Positions 17,367 to 25,755 of a stretch of 64,000 bases of DNA are shown in pieces. The notes under the pieces are model-generated. The model saw only the letters and a list, made by a program, of their open reading frames with translations. It was not told the DNA's origin and did no database searches. Location of the stretch: NCBI RefSeq assembly GCF_007827045.1, contig NZ_RPFW01000002.1:558001-622000 (forward strand). Reading direction: 5' to 3'. The position numbers and the translations under genes were made by a program. Each line of letters begins with the position of its first letter. Positions within the stretch are counted from its first letter, which is position 1. This DNA is from Trebonia kvetii. GTDB taxonomy: Bacteria > Actinomycetota > Actinomycetes > Streptosporangiales > Streptosporangiaceae.

Positions 17367-18338
17367 ATGCGAATCCTCATCCTTGGCGGCACCCGGTTCG
17401 CCGGCCGTGCGATCGTCGAGGCCGCGCTCGGGCGCGGCGACAGCGTGACGATGTTCAACCGGGGGCAAAGCAACCCCGGCCTGTACCCGGGGGCGGAGAC
17501 CGTGCTCGGCGACAGGACGAAGAACCTGTCGCCCCTCGACAACCGCGAGTTCGACGCGGTCATCGACGTGGCCTGCTACGACCCGGCCGCGGCGCGGCTG
17601 TCGGCTGAGGCGTTCGCGCGGCGGACCGGGCGGTACGTGTTCGTGTCCACCGTGTCGGTTTACGCGAGCCAGGCGACCACCGAGGCGCAGCTCGAGGACG
17701 CCCCGCTCGCCGCGCTCAAGCCGGACTCGACGGACTTCGCGGAGAACTACGGCGCGAACAAGGCGCTGTGCGAGCAGGTGATCCAGGAGGTCTACGGCGA
17801 CCGCTCGCTGATCGGCCGGCCCGGCCTGATCAGCGGCCCGTACGACCCGACCGACCGGTTCCCCTATTGGCCGCGGCGGATCGCCCGCGGCGGCCGGGTG
17901 CTCGCCCCCGGCGACCCCGGCGACCTGATGCAGGTCATCGATGCCAGGGACCTGGCGGCGTTCCTGCTCGACGGGCTGCACCGCGACAGGCGCGGCGTGT
18001 ACAACCTGACGGGAGCCCCGCGCCCGTTCGGTACCCTGCTCGACCTGTGCCGGACGGCGACCTACAGCGACGCCGAGCCGGTCTGGATCTCCACCGAGCG
18101 CCTGGTGGCGGCGGGCGTCGACCCGGGCATGGGCATACCGCTGTGGGTCGGCGAGCCCGGATACGAGGCGTTCAACGACGTCGACTCCTCGCACGCGGTC
18201 GGCGCGGGCCTGGCGTGCCGGCCGCTGACCGAGACGATCCGTGACACGCTCGCCTGGGACCTGGGCCGCGGCGGGCCAGAAACGGAGGGCCTCGACCCGG
18301 CCGAGGAGCAGCGGCTGCTCGACGAGCTCGCCGGGTAA
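17367..18338 (+). CDS. NAD-dependent epimerase/dehydratase family protein
   Basis: Extended short-chain reductase of 323 residues. The N-terminal MRILILGGTRFAGRAIVE carries the glycine-rich NAD(P) site, and VSTVSVYAS provides the catalytic Ser region. A Tyr-x-x-x-Lys motif is present as YGANK near residue 130 (catalytic Tyr and Lys). The remainder resembles bacterial reductases annotated as SDR proteins with isoflavone-reductase or epimerase-like substrates. ATG at 17367 is directly at the Rossmann strand; the earlier ATG adds only five residues. It is convergent with the drug exporter. Substrate unknown. Confidence 0.82.
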   Translation: MRILILGGTRFAGRAIVEAALGRGDSVTMFNRGQSNPGLYPGAETVLGDRTKNLSPLDNREFDAVIDVACYDPAAARLSAEAFARRTGRYVFVSTVSVYASQATTEAQLEDAPLAALKPDSTDFAENYGANKALCEQVIQEVYGDRSLIGRPGLISGPYDPTDRFPYWPRRIARGGRVLAPGDPGDLMQVIDARDLAAFLLDGLHRDRRGVYNLTGAPRPFGTLLDLCRTATYSDAEPVWISTERLVAAGVDPGMGIPLWVGEPGYEAFNDVDSSHAVGAGLACRPLTETIRDTLAWDLGRGGPETEGLDPAEEQRLLDELAG

Positions 18339-18351
18339 CCCGCATCCAGGG

Positions 18352-19803
18352 CTATCCGCGGGCCTCGACCGCCGCGGCGGACGCGCGGGCGCGGGCCGTG
18401 GTGGACAGGAAGCCGGCCAGCGCCACGACCAGGCCGCAGCCGACGGCCAGCGCCCAGGCCGCGTGGGTCGCCGCGCTCAGCGCGGCCGCGTGGTCCTGCC
18501 CGGCCGCCATCCGCGCGCTGACGCCGGTGGTGACCAGGTCGCCCATGACGGCGACGCCGAGCAGCGAGCCGATCTGCCGGGTAGAGGAGATGACGGCGGA
18601 CGCCACCCCGGCCTGCTCGGCCGGCATGCCCGCGATGGCGGCGGCGGTGATCGGCGGGTTGACGAGGCCGAGTCCCGCGCCGGTCACCGCGAGAGCGAGC
18701 GCCAGGTAGCCGAACGGCGTACCGGGCGCGAGACTGAGCAGCATCGCCATGCCCGCGGCGGTCAGCAGGCCGGCGGTGACGAGCGGGATGCGCGGGCCGC
18801 GGTGGCCGGTGAGCTGGCCGGCGATGGGGCCGGCGGCGGCCATCACCAGTGTGGCGGGCAGCAGCGACAGTCCGGCCCGCAGCGGTGAGAAGCCGCGGGC
18901 CTGCTGCAGGTAGAGGGTGATGACGAAGAGGAACCCGCCGAGCACGACGAACGAGGCGACCGCGATCACGCTGGCACCGGTGAACGGGCGGGAGCGGAAG
19001 AACCGCAGCTCGAGCAGGGGCTGGCCCCCTTTTTCCGCACTCCGTCGTTCGACCGCGACGAAGGCGGCCGCCGACACCGCGGCGACGCAGAACAGGGTGA
19101 TCACCAAGGCGGAGGCCCAGCCGGTGACCGGGCCCTGGATCACCGCGAAGGTGAGCGAGCCGAGCAGCGCGATCATCAGCAGCTGGCCGGGAAGGTCGAT
19201 CGCTCGCGGCTTCGGTGCCCGGGACTCCGGCACGTAGCGAAGCGTCGCGATGATCATCACCGCGCAGATCGGCACGTTGAGCCAGAAGATCGACCGCCAG
19301 CCGATCGTGGCGACGAGGACGCCGCCGACGATGGGGCCGCACGCGGTGGCCACGCCGAAGATCGCCGACCAGACGCCCAGGGCCTGCGCTCGTTCGCGCG
19401 GGTCATGGAACGTGTTGCGGACGATCGACAACGAGATCGGGGTGAGCATCGACCCGCCGATGCCCTGCAGCATCCGCAGGGCGATGAGCCAGCCGGTGTT
19501 CGGCGCGAGCGAGCACAGCAGCGAGCCGACGCCGAAGCCGGTCAGCCCGACGAGGAACAGCCTGCGGCGGCCGAGGCGGTCGGCGGTCGAGCCGGTCAGC
19601 ATCAGCAACGACGCGACGACGAGCAGGTAGGCGTCGGCCACCCACTGCAGGCCGGACAGCGAGGCGTGCAGGTCCTTCTGCAGCGTGGGCAGCGCGACGT
19701 TGAGGATCGTCGTGTCGAGGTAGACGATGAACAGGCTGGAGGAGCAGATCAGCAGCACGCCCAAGCGGCGGCGCCGGCCTGCAGTCCCCTCGGGGATGAT
19801 CAC
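18352..19803 (-). CDS. MFS transporter, DHA2 drug:H+ antiporter type (EmrB/QacA-like)
   Basis: A 483-residue membrane protein with about 14 hydrophobic segments, the DHA2 pattern. Segment 1 has LFIVYLDTTILNVALPTLQ (motif D1), the loop 2-3 motif A reads GSTADRLGRRRLFLVG, and segment 5 has the antiporter motif C (GVATACGPIVGGVL). It probably exports lipophilic cations or antibiotics with proton exchange. The middle loop QPLLELRFFRSRPFTGA also occurs in the deleted remnant immediately upstream, so the two derive from related exporters. No dedicated regulator is adjacent. Confidence 0.9.
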   Translation of the reverse strand: MIIPEGTAGRRRRLGVLLICSSSLFIVYLDTTILNVALPTLQKDLHASLSGLQWVADAYLLVVASLLMLTGSTADRLGRRRLFLVGLTGFGVGSLLCSLAPNTGWLIALRMLQGIGGSMLTPISLSIVRNTFHDPRERAQALGVWSAIFGVATACGPIVGGVLVATIGWRSIFWLNVPICAVMIIATLRYVPESRAPKPRAIDLPGQLLMIALLGSLTFAVIQGPVTGWASALVITLFCVAAVSAAAFVAVERRSAEKGGQPLLELRFFRSRPFTGASVIAVASFVVLGGFLFVITLYLQQARGFSPLRAGLSLLPATLVMAAAGPIAGQLTGHRGPRIPLVTAGLLTAAGMAMLLSLAPGTPFGYLALALAVTGAGLGLVNPPITAAAIAGMPAEQAGVASAVISSTRQIGSLLGVAVMGDLVTTGVSARMAAGQDHAAALSAATHAAWALAVGCGLVVALAGFLSTTARARASAAAVEARG

Positions 19804-19867
19804 TTCACGAGCGAACGTCGTCGTCTCGATCTCACCGTCTCCTTGCTGGGCGCCGCATCGTGCGGCG

Positions 19868-20275
19868 CTATCCGGCCGTGGCCGGCTCCGGCAGCGGCCA
19901 CGGCAGCGAGCGGAAGAATCGCAGGTCGATCAGCGGCTCGGCCAGCCAGCCGAGGCCCGGCGCCAGCGAGCAGGCGACCGAGCCGAGGGTGAAGGTGGCG
20001 ATGCCGATCTGGAACACCGTGGGGCGGCCCACCCGGTCCCCCGTGGAGCCGGCCAGCATCAGCAGGCTCGCCGTGACAAGCATGTAGGCGTCGACCGTCC
20101 ACTGCAGCCCGGAGACGGGCGCGCTGAAGTCCCGTCCGATCGACGGCAGCGCCACGTTGATGATCGTGGCGTCCATGCCGACGAGGAACAGCGACAGACA
20201 GCAGATGGCAAGCACCAGGTAACGGCGCTTGCGGCTCGGCTCAGGCAGCGGGAACCTCCACGGAAGCGGCCCCAT
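19868..20275 (-). pseudogene. Remnant of an MFS DHA2 exporter with an internal deletion
   Basis: This short frame begins as a DHA2 exporter: LFLVGMDATIINVALPSIGR (segment 1), then GSTGDRVGRPTVFQIG (motif A) and CSLAPGLGWLA. It jumps directly to EPLIDLRFFRSLPW, which in the intact neighbour lies in the central loop after segment 6, and stops a few residues later. Segments 4 to 6 and the whole C-terminal half are gone. The frame can be extended to a TTG at 20311, but that start overlaps a TATAAT box at 20308-20303, so ATG 20275 is used. The result cannot be a working transporter; it is the scar of a deletion in a second, paralogous exporter. Confidence 0.8.
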
Positions 20276-20302
20276 GGACGCGAACGGACGGCGATACTTC
20301 GC

Positions 20303-20308
20303 ATTATA
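20303..20308 (-). promoter_or_regulatory. -10 element TATAAT in front of the exporter remnant
   Basis: TATAAT on the minus strand in GTTGTATAATGCG, about 28 bases before ATG 20275. It is an unusually AT-rich spot for this region and is likely the surviving promoter of the deleted exporter gene. No clear -35 was found. Confidence 0.4.
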
Positions 20309-20353
20309 CAACTAATACCGTTCGCGCCTTATGCCTGAACAGGCGGGTTCCGG

Positions 20354-20944
20354 CTAGCCGCTCTGCCCCGCAAGCAGCCCCTCGAGCAACAGGCTGTAGT
20401 GCGGGAACCCCGGCACCGCGGCGTGCGGGTCCTTGGCCAGGTCATCCCACCGGCGCACGGCGATCGCGTGGGCCGCGAACGGCACGGCCTCGAAGGCGCG
20501 GGCCTGCGCCTCGGTCATCGGGCCGCCCTGGACGGACAGGGTGTAGACCGAGGCTTGTGACAGCTTCGCGAGGTAGCCGGGCTCGGCCGCGCACAGGTAG
20601 CGCTTGGCGGCGACGTGCAGCCGGACCGGCTCGGTGAGGGCAGGGGGGAACCAGCGGGCCAGCCACGCCGCGCCGCGGTCGCCGTGGCCGTTGTCGTTGC
20701 CCGCCATCAGGTCCCTGCCGCTCAGCTCCGCCTCGTCGGCCAGCGGGTCGGCGCCGCGCAGGTGACCGACGTCGTGCAGCAGCGCGGCGCCGATGAGCGC
20801 GGGCGGCGCCGCGGCGGCCTCGGCGAGCGCCGCGGCCTGCAGCAGGTGCTGCGCGACGGTCACCGGCTCCCCTAGGTAATCACCGGCTCCCTCGGAATCA
20901 AACAGTTCCGCTAGCCGGCCCACCGGTGACATCATCGTGGACAT
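20354..20944 (-). CDS. HD-domain oxygenase of the PhnZ/TmpB group (phosphonate degradation)
   Basis: A 196-residue HD-domain protein. The order of ligands matches PhnZ, the mixed-valence diiron oxygenase: H33 in AQHLLQAA, H57-D58 in LLHDVGHL, H87 in NGHGDRGA, H110 in RLHVAAKRYL with the phosphonate-binding Lys four residues on, and a late Asp in RRWDDLAK. The YxxE pair that gates the PhnZ active site (Tyr24, Glu27 there) is conserved as Y23 and E26 in DYLGE. PhnZ and TmpB cleave the C-P bond of 1-hydroxy-2-aminoethylphosphonates made by a 2-oxoglutarate dioxygenase; a TmpA-like dioxygenase is encoded 5 kb away. Function as a C-P cleaving oxygenase is inferred. Confidence 0.8.
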   Translation of the reverse strand: MSTMMSPVGRLAELFDSEGAGDYLGEPVTVAQHLLQAAALAEAAAAPPALIGAALLHDVGHLRGADPLADEAELSGRDLMAGNDNGHGDRGAAWLARWFPPALTEPVRLHVAAKRYLCAAEPGYLAKLSQASVYTLSVQGGPMTEAQARAFEAVPFAAHAIAVRRWDDLAKDPHAAVPGFPHYSLLLEGLLAGQSG

Positions 20945-21013
20945 GCGCCCGCCCTCCCAGATTCTGACGTGTCCCGCCGCCGATACTAGGTGTCCAAGTT
21001 GAACGGAGGGTCG

Positions 21014-22471
21014 ATGTACATCGTCGAGACCGCGTACGGCAAGGTCCGCGGGGCCGAGATCGCCGACGGCGTACTGAGCTGGCGCGGCATCCCCTACGCG
21101 GCGCCGCCCGTGGGCGAACTGCGACTGCGCCCGCCGTCACCGCCGCAGGCTTGGAGCGGCATCAGGGACGCACTCGCCTACGGTGACCGCGCACCCCAGC
21201 CGGAGCCGCTCCCCGAGCCAGATGCGCCGCCGATGGCCGAGGACTGCCTGTACCTCAACGTGACCGCGCCTGCTGGGGCGTCCGGCCGCCCAGTCCTGTT
21301 CTGGATTCACGGCGGCGGCTACGAGATGGGCCACGGTCCCGACCAGGCGGGCGACGGCGCGGCCTTCGCGCGCAGCCACGGCCTAGTCGTCGTCACCTTC
21401 AACTACCGGCTCGGCGCGCTCGGCTTCCTCGACGCACCCGGCGAGCGGCCGACCGGCGCGTTCGGGCTGCACGACCAGGTCGCGGCGCTGCGCTGGACGC
21501 GGGAGAACATCGCGGCGTTCGGCGGCGACCCCTCCCAGATCACCATCTACGGCCTGTCGGCCGGCGGCAAGTCGGTCACCAACCTGCTGGCCTCGCCGCT
21601 GGCCGCCGGCATGATCGCGCGGGCGGCGGAGTCGAGCGGCGGCGACCACATCAAGAGCCCGGAGCAAGCCGCCGCGCTGACCGAGCGGTTCCTGCGCGAG
21701 CTCGGCACGACGGCAGGCCGGCTGCGCGCCGTCCCCGCCGCCGATATCCTCGCCGCGCAGGCCGCCATCGCCTCGCCGCCGCGGTCGACCTGGATCTGGC
21801 GTCCCTCGGTCGACGGGGTGGCGCTGACCGCCCATCCGCTGACCGCGATCGCCGGCGGCGCCGCGGCCCGCGTTCCGCTGCTGCTGCAGACATGCGCCAG
21901 GGAGACTGCCCTATACCAGCTGCTCGGCCCGGACGCCGCCGAGCAGACAGAAGGGGTGCTCGACGGATACTTCGGCGCCGGCAAGGCGGCCGCGATGCTG
22001 GCCAGCTACGCGGCCGCCTACCCGGACCTCGACGCGACCGCGCTGCGCGTCGTGATCATGTCCGACGAGCGGTACATGGCGCGCACCGAGATGCTCGCCG
22101 ACGCGCAGGCCGCGCACGGCCCCGTCTGGCGCTCCCGCTACGACGGGCCTTACTTCGGCCTCGACGACGACCCCAGGTTCGCCAAGTTCGCACCTGTCCT
22201 CGTCGGCGCGCACGGCGGCGACGGCGCCGGCATCTGGCTGGGCGGCGAGGGCGTGGCCGGCCCGCTGCACGAGGCCTGGGGCGCTTTCGTGACCGCCGGC
22301 GACCCCGGCTGGCCCGGCTACAACGCCGCGACCGGCCGGACGGCGATGATCTTCGACGCGGTCCCGGACGGCCCGCGGCTGGCTGCCGACCCGTTCGCGC
22401 ACGTCCGCGCGACCTGGCTGGACCTCAGCTGGCAGCCAGGCACCTGGTGGCCCGCGCTCGGCCTCGCCTGA
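21014..22471 (+). CDS. Carboxylesterase, type B family
   Basis: A 485-residue serine esterase of the type-B carboxylesterase family. It begins with VETAYGKVRGAE and WRGIPYAAPPVGELR. It carries the EDCLYLNV signature, the oxyanion segment PVLFWIHGGGY, the nucleophile elbow in IYGLSAGGKSVT, and the catalytic His in VGAHGGDGAGIW. There is no signal peptide. ATG 21014 is fixed by GGAGGG four bases upstream. It is divergent from the HD oxygenase gene with a 69-base gap. Natural substrates are unknown; hydrolysis of carboxylic esters is the family reaction. Confidence 0.9.
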   Translation: MYIVETAYGKVRGAEIADGVLSWRGIPYAAPPVGELRLRPPSPPQAWSGIRDALAYGDRAPQPEPLPEPDAPPMAEDCLYLNVTAPAGASGRPVLFWIHGGGYEMGHGPDQAGDGAAFARSHGLVVVTFNYRLGALGFLDAPGERPTGAFGLHDQVAALRWTRENIAAFGGDPSQITIYGLSAGGKSVTNLLASPLAAGMIARAAESSGGDHIKSPEQAAALTERFLRELGTTAGRLRAVPAADILAAQAAIASPPRSTWIWRPSVDGVALTAHPLTAIAGGAAARVPLLLQTCARETALYQLLGPDAAEQTEGVLDGYFGAGKAAAMLASYAAAYPDLDATALRVVIMSDERYMARTEMLADAQAAHGPVWRSRYDGPYFGLDDDPRFAKFAPVLVGAHGGDGAGIWLGGEGVAGPLHEAWGAFVTAGDPGWPGYNAATGRTAMIFDAVPDGPRLAADPFAHVRATWLDLSWQPGTWWPALGLA

Positions 22472-22528
22472 TTGCCTTAATCCCGAAGTCCCGCGAAGTG
22501 CCGGCCCGTTTGACGCGCTCCGCGCTTG

Positions 22529-22539
22529 TTGCTGTTATC
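22529..22539 (+). repeat. Dispersed intergenic motif TTGCTGTTATC, copy 3
   Basis: Core preceded by GCGCTTG and followed by CG, the commonest form. It is the first of three copies in the 499-base gap 22472-22970, in which I recognise no gene. Confidence 0.7.
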
Positions 22540-22747
22540 CGAGATCGGCCGCAACCTTTCCATCACAGCGGCTAACCGCCGGCACGCACCGCCCGCACTG
22601 CAGCCGAACAAGCCTCACACACTTGCAGCCCTCGCCGTACCCGCACTGAGAACGTGCAGGTCACCCCGGCGGCGGGCGGGCGGCTCCGTTCCGTACGGGA
22701 AGGAGCACGCCCTCCGGTCGCGCTTCGGCCCCGGCTCTCCACGCTTG

Positions 22748-22813
22748 TTGCTGTTATCAGCCTTGAGCGGTGGCCGCGGCAGGTGCGCGGGCACGTTCAC
22801 GCAGATAGTGGAT
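22748..22813 (+). repeat. Extended repeat unit A: TTGCTGTTATC copy 4 to AGATAGTGGAT
   Basis: The unit starts with TTGCTGTTATC at 22748-22758, contains GTGGCCGC about 21 bases later and ends with AGATAGTGGAT at 22803-22813. Unit B at 22883-22949 has the same three blocks in the same order and nearly the same spacing. Confidence 0.65.
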
Positions 22814-22882
22814 AGGCCTGCACCCGGTGGTTTTGGCACCTCAATCCGCCATCTTTGCCCTAACGGTTGGCGGCTGTGTACC

Positions 22883-22949
22883 TTGCTGTTATCCGTTGCT
22901 GAGGAGTGGCCGCCTGGGGCCGACGGCCGGTTTGGGCAAGATAGTGGAT
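22883..22949 (+). repeat. Extended repeat unit B: TTGCTGTTATC copy 5 to AGATAGTGGAT
   Basis: Second copy of the unit: TTGCTGTTATC at 22883-22893, GTGGCCGC, then AGATAGTGGAT at 22939-22949. It ends 22 bases before the stop codon of the minus-strand VOC gene. The core lacks the usual CGCTTS before it. Confidence 0.65.
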
Positions 22950-22970
22950 CGTTAGGAGGCCCGGAGTCGG

Positions 22971-23486
22971 CTAGCCGGCGGACACCAGGACGCAGAATGG
23001 GTGGCCTGCTGGGTCGGCGAATACGTAGAGCGGCTCGTCCTGTGCCGCTGATCGGTCGTAGAGCAGGACCGCGCCGAGTTCCTCCGCCCGGCGACGCTGC
23101 TCCCGCAACTCCGCGACGTTCGGCACCCGGAAGTCGTGGTGCATCTGCTTGGGTACCTCGTCGGTCGGCCACGTCGGGCGAGAGAGGGATTCGACCTGGT
23201 TGAACGCGAGGACCCGGTGGCCCGATTCGTCGACGAGCACAAGCCAGTCGGCGTCATCGGCGGTGCCATCCGTGGGCGGCTCATCGCCCGGACGGTAGCG
23301 GAGCCCGCTCAGTCGAGTACATTCCCACGCTCTCCACTGACAGAGCACTGGTGCGGGCTCGAGCCGGACGCCATCGGCAACTTGCCGGGCGGGGTGTGCC
23401 CGGCCGGCGCGCCCTGAACGGGCGCGGTCCCCCGTCGGGAGTCCGGCCTGACGGGAGAAAGGCGGGAAAGGTGGTGCTGGAGTCAC
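22971..23486 (-). CDS. VOC (glyoxalase/bleomycin-resistance) fold protein, N-terminus uncertain
   Basis: The last 110 residues form a recognisable single VOC module: SGLRYRPGDEPP, WLVLVDESGHRVLAFNQVES, QMHHDFRVPNVAELREQRRRAEELGA and FADPAGHPFCVLV. The part before it (from GTG 23486) is Pro/Arg-rich and unlike the family. The expected first strand and helix of the fold are poorly matched (VRLEPAPVLCQWRAWECTRL). There is no good ribosome site, so the true start may be further in or the 5' end may be damaged. Relatives include antibiotic-binding and small-molecule enzymes; no function can be assigned. Confidence 0.6.
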   Translation of the reverse strand: MTPAPPFPPFSRQAGLPTGDRARSGRAGRAHPARQVADGVRLEPAPVLCQWRAWECTRLSGLRYRPGDEPPTDGTADDADWLVLVDESGHRVLAFNQVESLSRPTWPTDEVPKQMHHDFRVPNVAELREQRRRAEELGAVLLYDRSAAQDEPLYVFADPAGHPFCVLVSAG

Positions 23487-23701
23487 GGGCCGGCCAGTAA
23501 GGCGGAGCGCGTGCGGAGGTGCGGGCCGCTCGGGCTGCCCGCCGTGGTGCGGGCAATAGGCGAGAACCTCACAGTCCGGTCTGCCTCTGCCCGTTGCGCC
23601 GGGGCCCGTGAGGCCGGCGAATCCGCCGCTTGCGATTTCGTCCTGCCGGACCTGGCCCCCGGTGCCATCCGCGAGCTCGCAACCCGTGAAACGATGGTTC
23701 C

Positions 23702-24514
23702 GTGACGGGAACCGATACCGGCGGCCTTGGGCGTGTGTTCAACGAGGTCCCCGAACTCTACGACCGGACGCGGCCTACCTACCCGGACGCGCTTTTCGCG
23801 GACCTCACTGAGATAACCGGCCTGGGCCAGCGGTCGCGGGTGCTCGAGGTGGGCTGCGGCACCGGCCAGGCAACGCGGTCGCTCGCACCGCTCGGCTGCC
23901 AGGTGACCGCTCTCGAACCCGGGGACGGCCTGGCGGCGCTGGCCCGTCAGCGCCTCGCGATGTTCGGCAACGTCAATGTCGAGTCATCGACGTTCGAGGA
24001 CTGGGACGACCGCGGCCGGCGTTTCGACGTCCTGGTGGCCGCGTCATCGTGGCACTGGGTCGATCCGGCGGTCGGCTGGCGCAAGGCCCGCGAAATGCTC
24101 AGCCCGGGCGGCTGGATGGCCCTGCTGGGCCACGCCACCGTCCGCAGACCCGGTGAGCCGGAGGCGTACGCGGAGACCGCCGACCTTCACGAGCGCTTTT
24201 CCCCGGGTGACCCCGACTGGGGGCATCCACCGCTGGAGGACGAGGTACGGTCGACGAGCGAGGGGTGGGGACCGAACCACGACCCGGGCGACCTGTTCGG
24301 CCCGACGACCGTTCGCTGGTATCCCAATGTCCTGTGGTTCGACGGGGCGGGTTTCGCCGATCACCTCCGCACGCTGTCGATCTACCGCAAGCTCAACGAC
24401 GACGTCCGCGAACTCCTGCTGGAGGCGATCGCTGAGCGCATCCGCACGCGGCTAGACGACCGCGTGCCGCGCCGCTACCTGAGCATGCTGCGCACCGGGC
24501 AGCGAGCCGACTGA
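23702..24514 (+). CDS. Class I SAM-dependent methyltransferase
   Basis: A 270-residue cytoplasmic methyltransferase. Motif I is SRVLEVGCGTGQATRSLA near residue 45, the acidic residue after strand 2 is in VTALEPGDG, and motif IV region reads FDVLVAASSWHWVDPAVGW, as in UbiE-like methyltransferases of the Methyltransf_11 type. The start is GTG 23702 at the natural N-terminus. It converges with the phosphonate-type operon and has no obvious partner; substrate unknown. Confidence 0.85.
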   Translation: MTGTDTGGLGRVFNEVPELYDRTRPTYPDALFADLTEITGLGQRSRVLEVGCGTGQATRSLAPLGCQVTALEPGDGLAALARQRLAMFGNVNVESSTFEDWDDRGRRFDVLVAASSWHWVDPAVGWRKAREMLSPGGWMALLGHATVRRPGEPEAYAETADLHERFSPGDPDWGHPPLEDEVRSTSEGWGPNHDPGDLFGPTTVRWYPNVLWFDGAGFADHLRTLSIYRKLNDDVRELLLEAIAERIRTRLDDRVPRRYLSMLRTGQRAD

Positions 24515-24572
24515 ACGAGACACGAAGATCGGGCCGGGGCCGGCGGCCAGCGGGCCGTCGCCGGCTCGTTCC

Positions 24573-25706
24573 TCAGCCGGTGACGGACGGCCAGAGCTTG
24601 GCGACGACAGTGTCCGCTGTGGCCTGCTCGGCCGCGCTCGGCAACTGGTAGACAGCGCTGGCCGGCACCTTGGGCAGGATCTGATACGCAGGCGCGTCGA
24701 TCATGCCGGCGGCCAGCAGGCTGCGCAGCTCTATCGGGCGCACGGAGCCCTCGAGGAAGAGGTTCTGCCCCTCCGCCGAGTAAAGGAACTCCTCCCACAG
24801 CCGGGCGGCGGCCGGGTGCGGCGCCGACGCGCTGATCGCCTGGTTGTAGTAGCTCGCGTACACACCGTCCGGCGGAATGACGATCTTCAGGTTCTTCACC
24901 AGCGGCCTGACCTGGGAGTTGAGCAGGTAGTCCCACCAGATCAGGATCGGAGTCTGGCCGGAAAGCATGGTGCCAGGGGTGCCTCTGACCTGCACAAAGT
25001 TGCCGGCGTGCTTGAGGCCCCTGAAATAGTTGACGCCTGCGGCGATGTTGGCAAGCGAGCCGCCGTTGGCCAGCGCCGCGGCGTACACGGCGGCGAACGC
25101 GGACCTGGTCTGGGTCGGGTCGCCATCAATCGCCACCTGGTTCCGGTACGGGCCCCTGAGCAGCGACTTGAAGGTGGTCGGCGCGACCTTCACCAGCGAC
25201 GGCTCGTACCCGATGGCCATGTAGCCGCCGTAGGCGGCGTAGTAGCCGCCGTTCGCTAGCTTGGCCCAGGTGGGAATCTTGTTCCAGGCGGTCACCCGGT
25301 AGGGCGCCCAGTAACCGTCGTGCTCGCCTTCGGCGGCGGACGCGCTGTCGATGTCAACGACATCCGGGGCGTTGCTCTGGCCCTTGAGCTGCTTGACGGC
25401 GTTCAGCTCATCCTGGCTCGATCCCTCGGGGTTCATGTCGGTGATCTTGATCCCGTACAAGGCCGTGAAGTCGTCCATGATGGTGCCGTAGTTCGCCCAG
25501 GTGGAGGGCAGGCCGATGACGTTCAGCTGCCCCTCACGCTGGGCCGCCGCGACGAGGCCCGCCATGCCGTGGAAAGCGGCGGCCGACCTGGCGTTGCTCC
25601 CGAACGGCCGGGCGGCGTTCGGGGAGCCCGAACTGGTGCATCCGGCGGCGAGCAGAATGGACCCGACCGCGGCAGCAGCCGCCACGATCGCCTTTGACGC
25701 GCGCAA
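24573..25706 (-). CDS. ABC transporter substrate-binding lipoprotein, AepX/PotD-like (second copy)
   Basis: A 377-residue extracellular binding protein. The signal peptide has lipobox LAAGC with Cys23. The mature part matches its paralogue at 29967-31166 nearly throughout, for example NPEGSSQDELNAVKQLKGQS, SGQTPILIWWDYLL and SASAPHPAAARLWEEFLYS. TTG at 25706 is chosen because GGGAGGG precedes it with the same spacing as in the paralogue, and the signal peptide begins there. It is the last gene of the operon, 50 bases after the dioxygenase. The Ser/Ala tether after the Cys is shorter than in the paralogue. Ligand is probably the same class of phosphonate. Confidence 0.88.
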   Translation of the reverse strand: MRASKAIVAAAAAVGSILLAAGCTSSGSPNAARPFGSNARSAAAFHGMAGLVAAAQREGQLNVIGLPSTWANYGTIMDDFTALYGIKITDMNPEGSSQDELNAVKQLKGQSNAPDVVDIDSASAAEGEHDGYWAPYRVTAWNKIPTWAKLANGGYYAAYGGYMAIGYEPSLVKVAPTTFKSLLRGPYRNQVAIDGDPTQTRSAFAAVYAAALANGGSLANIAAGVNYFRGLKHAGNFVQVRGTPGTMLSGQTPILIWWDYLLNSQVRPLVKNLKIVIPPDGVYASYYNQAISASAPHPAAARLWEEFLYSAEGQNLFLEGSVRPIELRSLLAAGMIDAPAYQILPKVPASAVYQLPSAAEQATADTVVAKLWPSVTG

Positions 25707-25755
25707 AGTATCCCTCCCGTGCCTGCCCAGCGGTAACAGGGCGAGCATGGGCATC

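Noticed and set aside
20276..20311. TTG 20311 as start of the exporter remnant
   Set aside because: The codon overlaps the TATAAT promoter element, so it cannot be in the transcript; ATG 20275 is the first usable start.
22615..23172. Minus-strand 185-residue frame in the gap after the esterase
   Set aside because: It crosses the dispersed repeats and the VOC gene in another frame, is Pro/Arg-rich and has no family motif.
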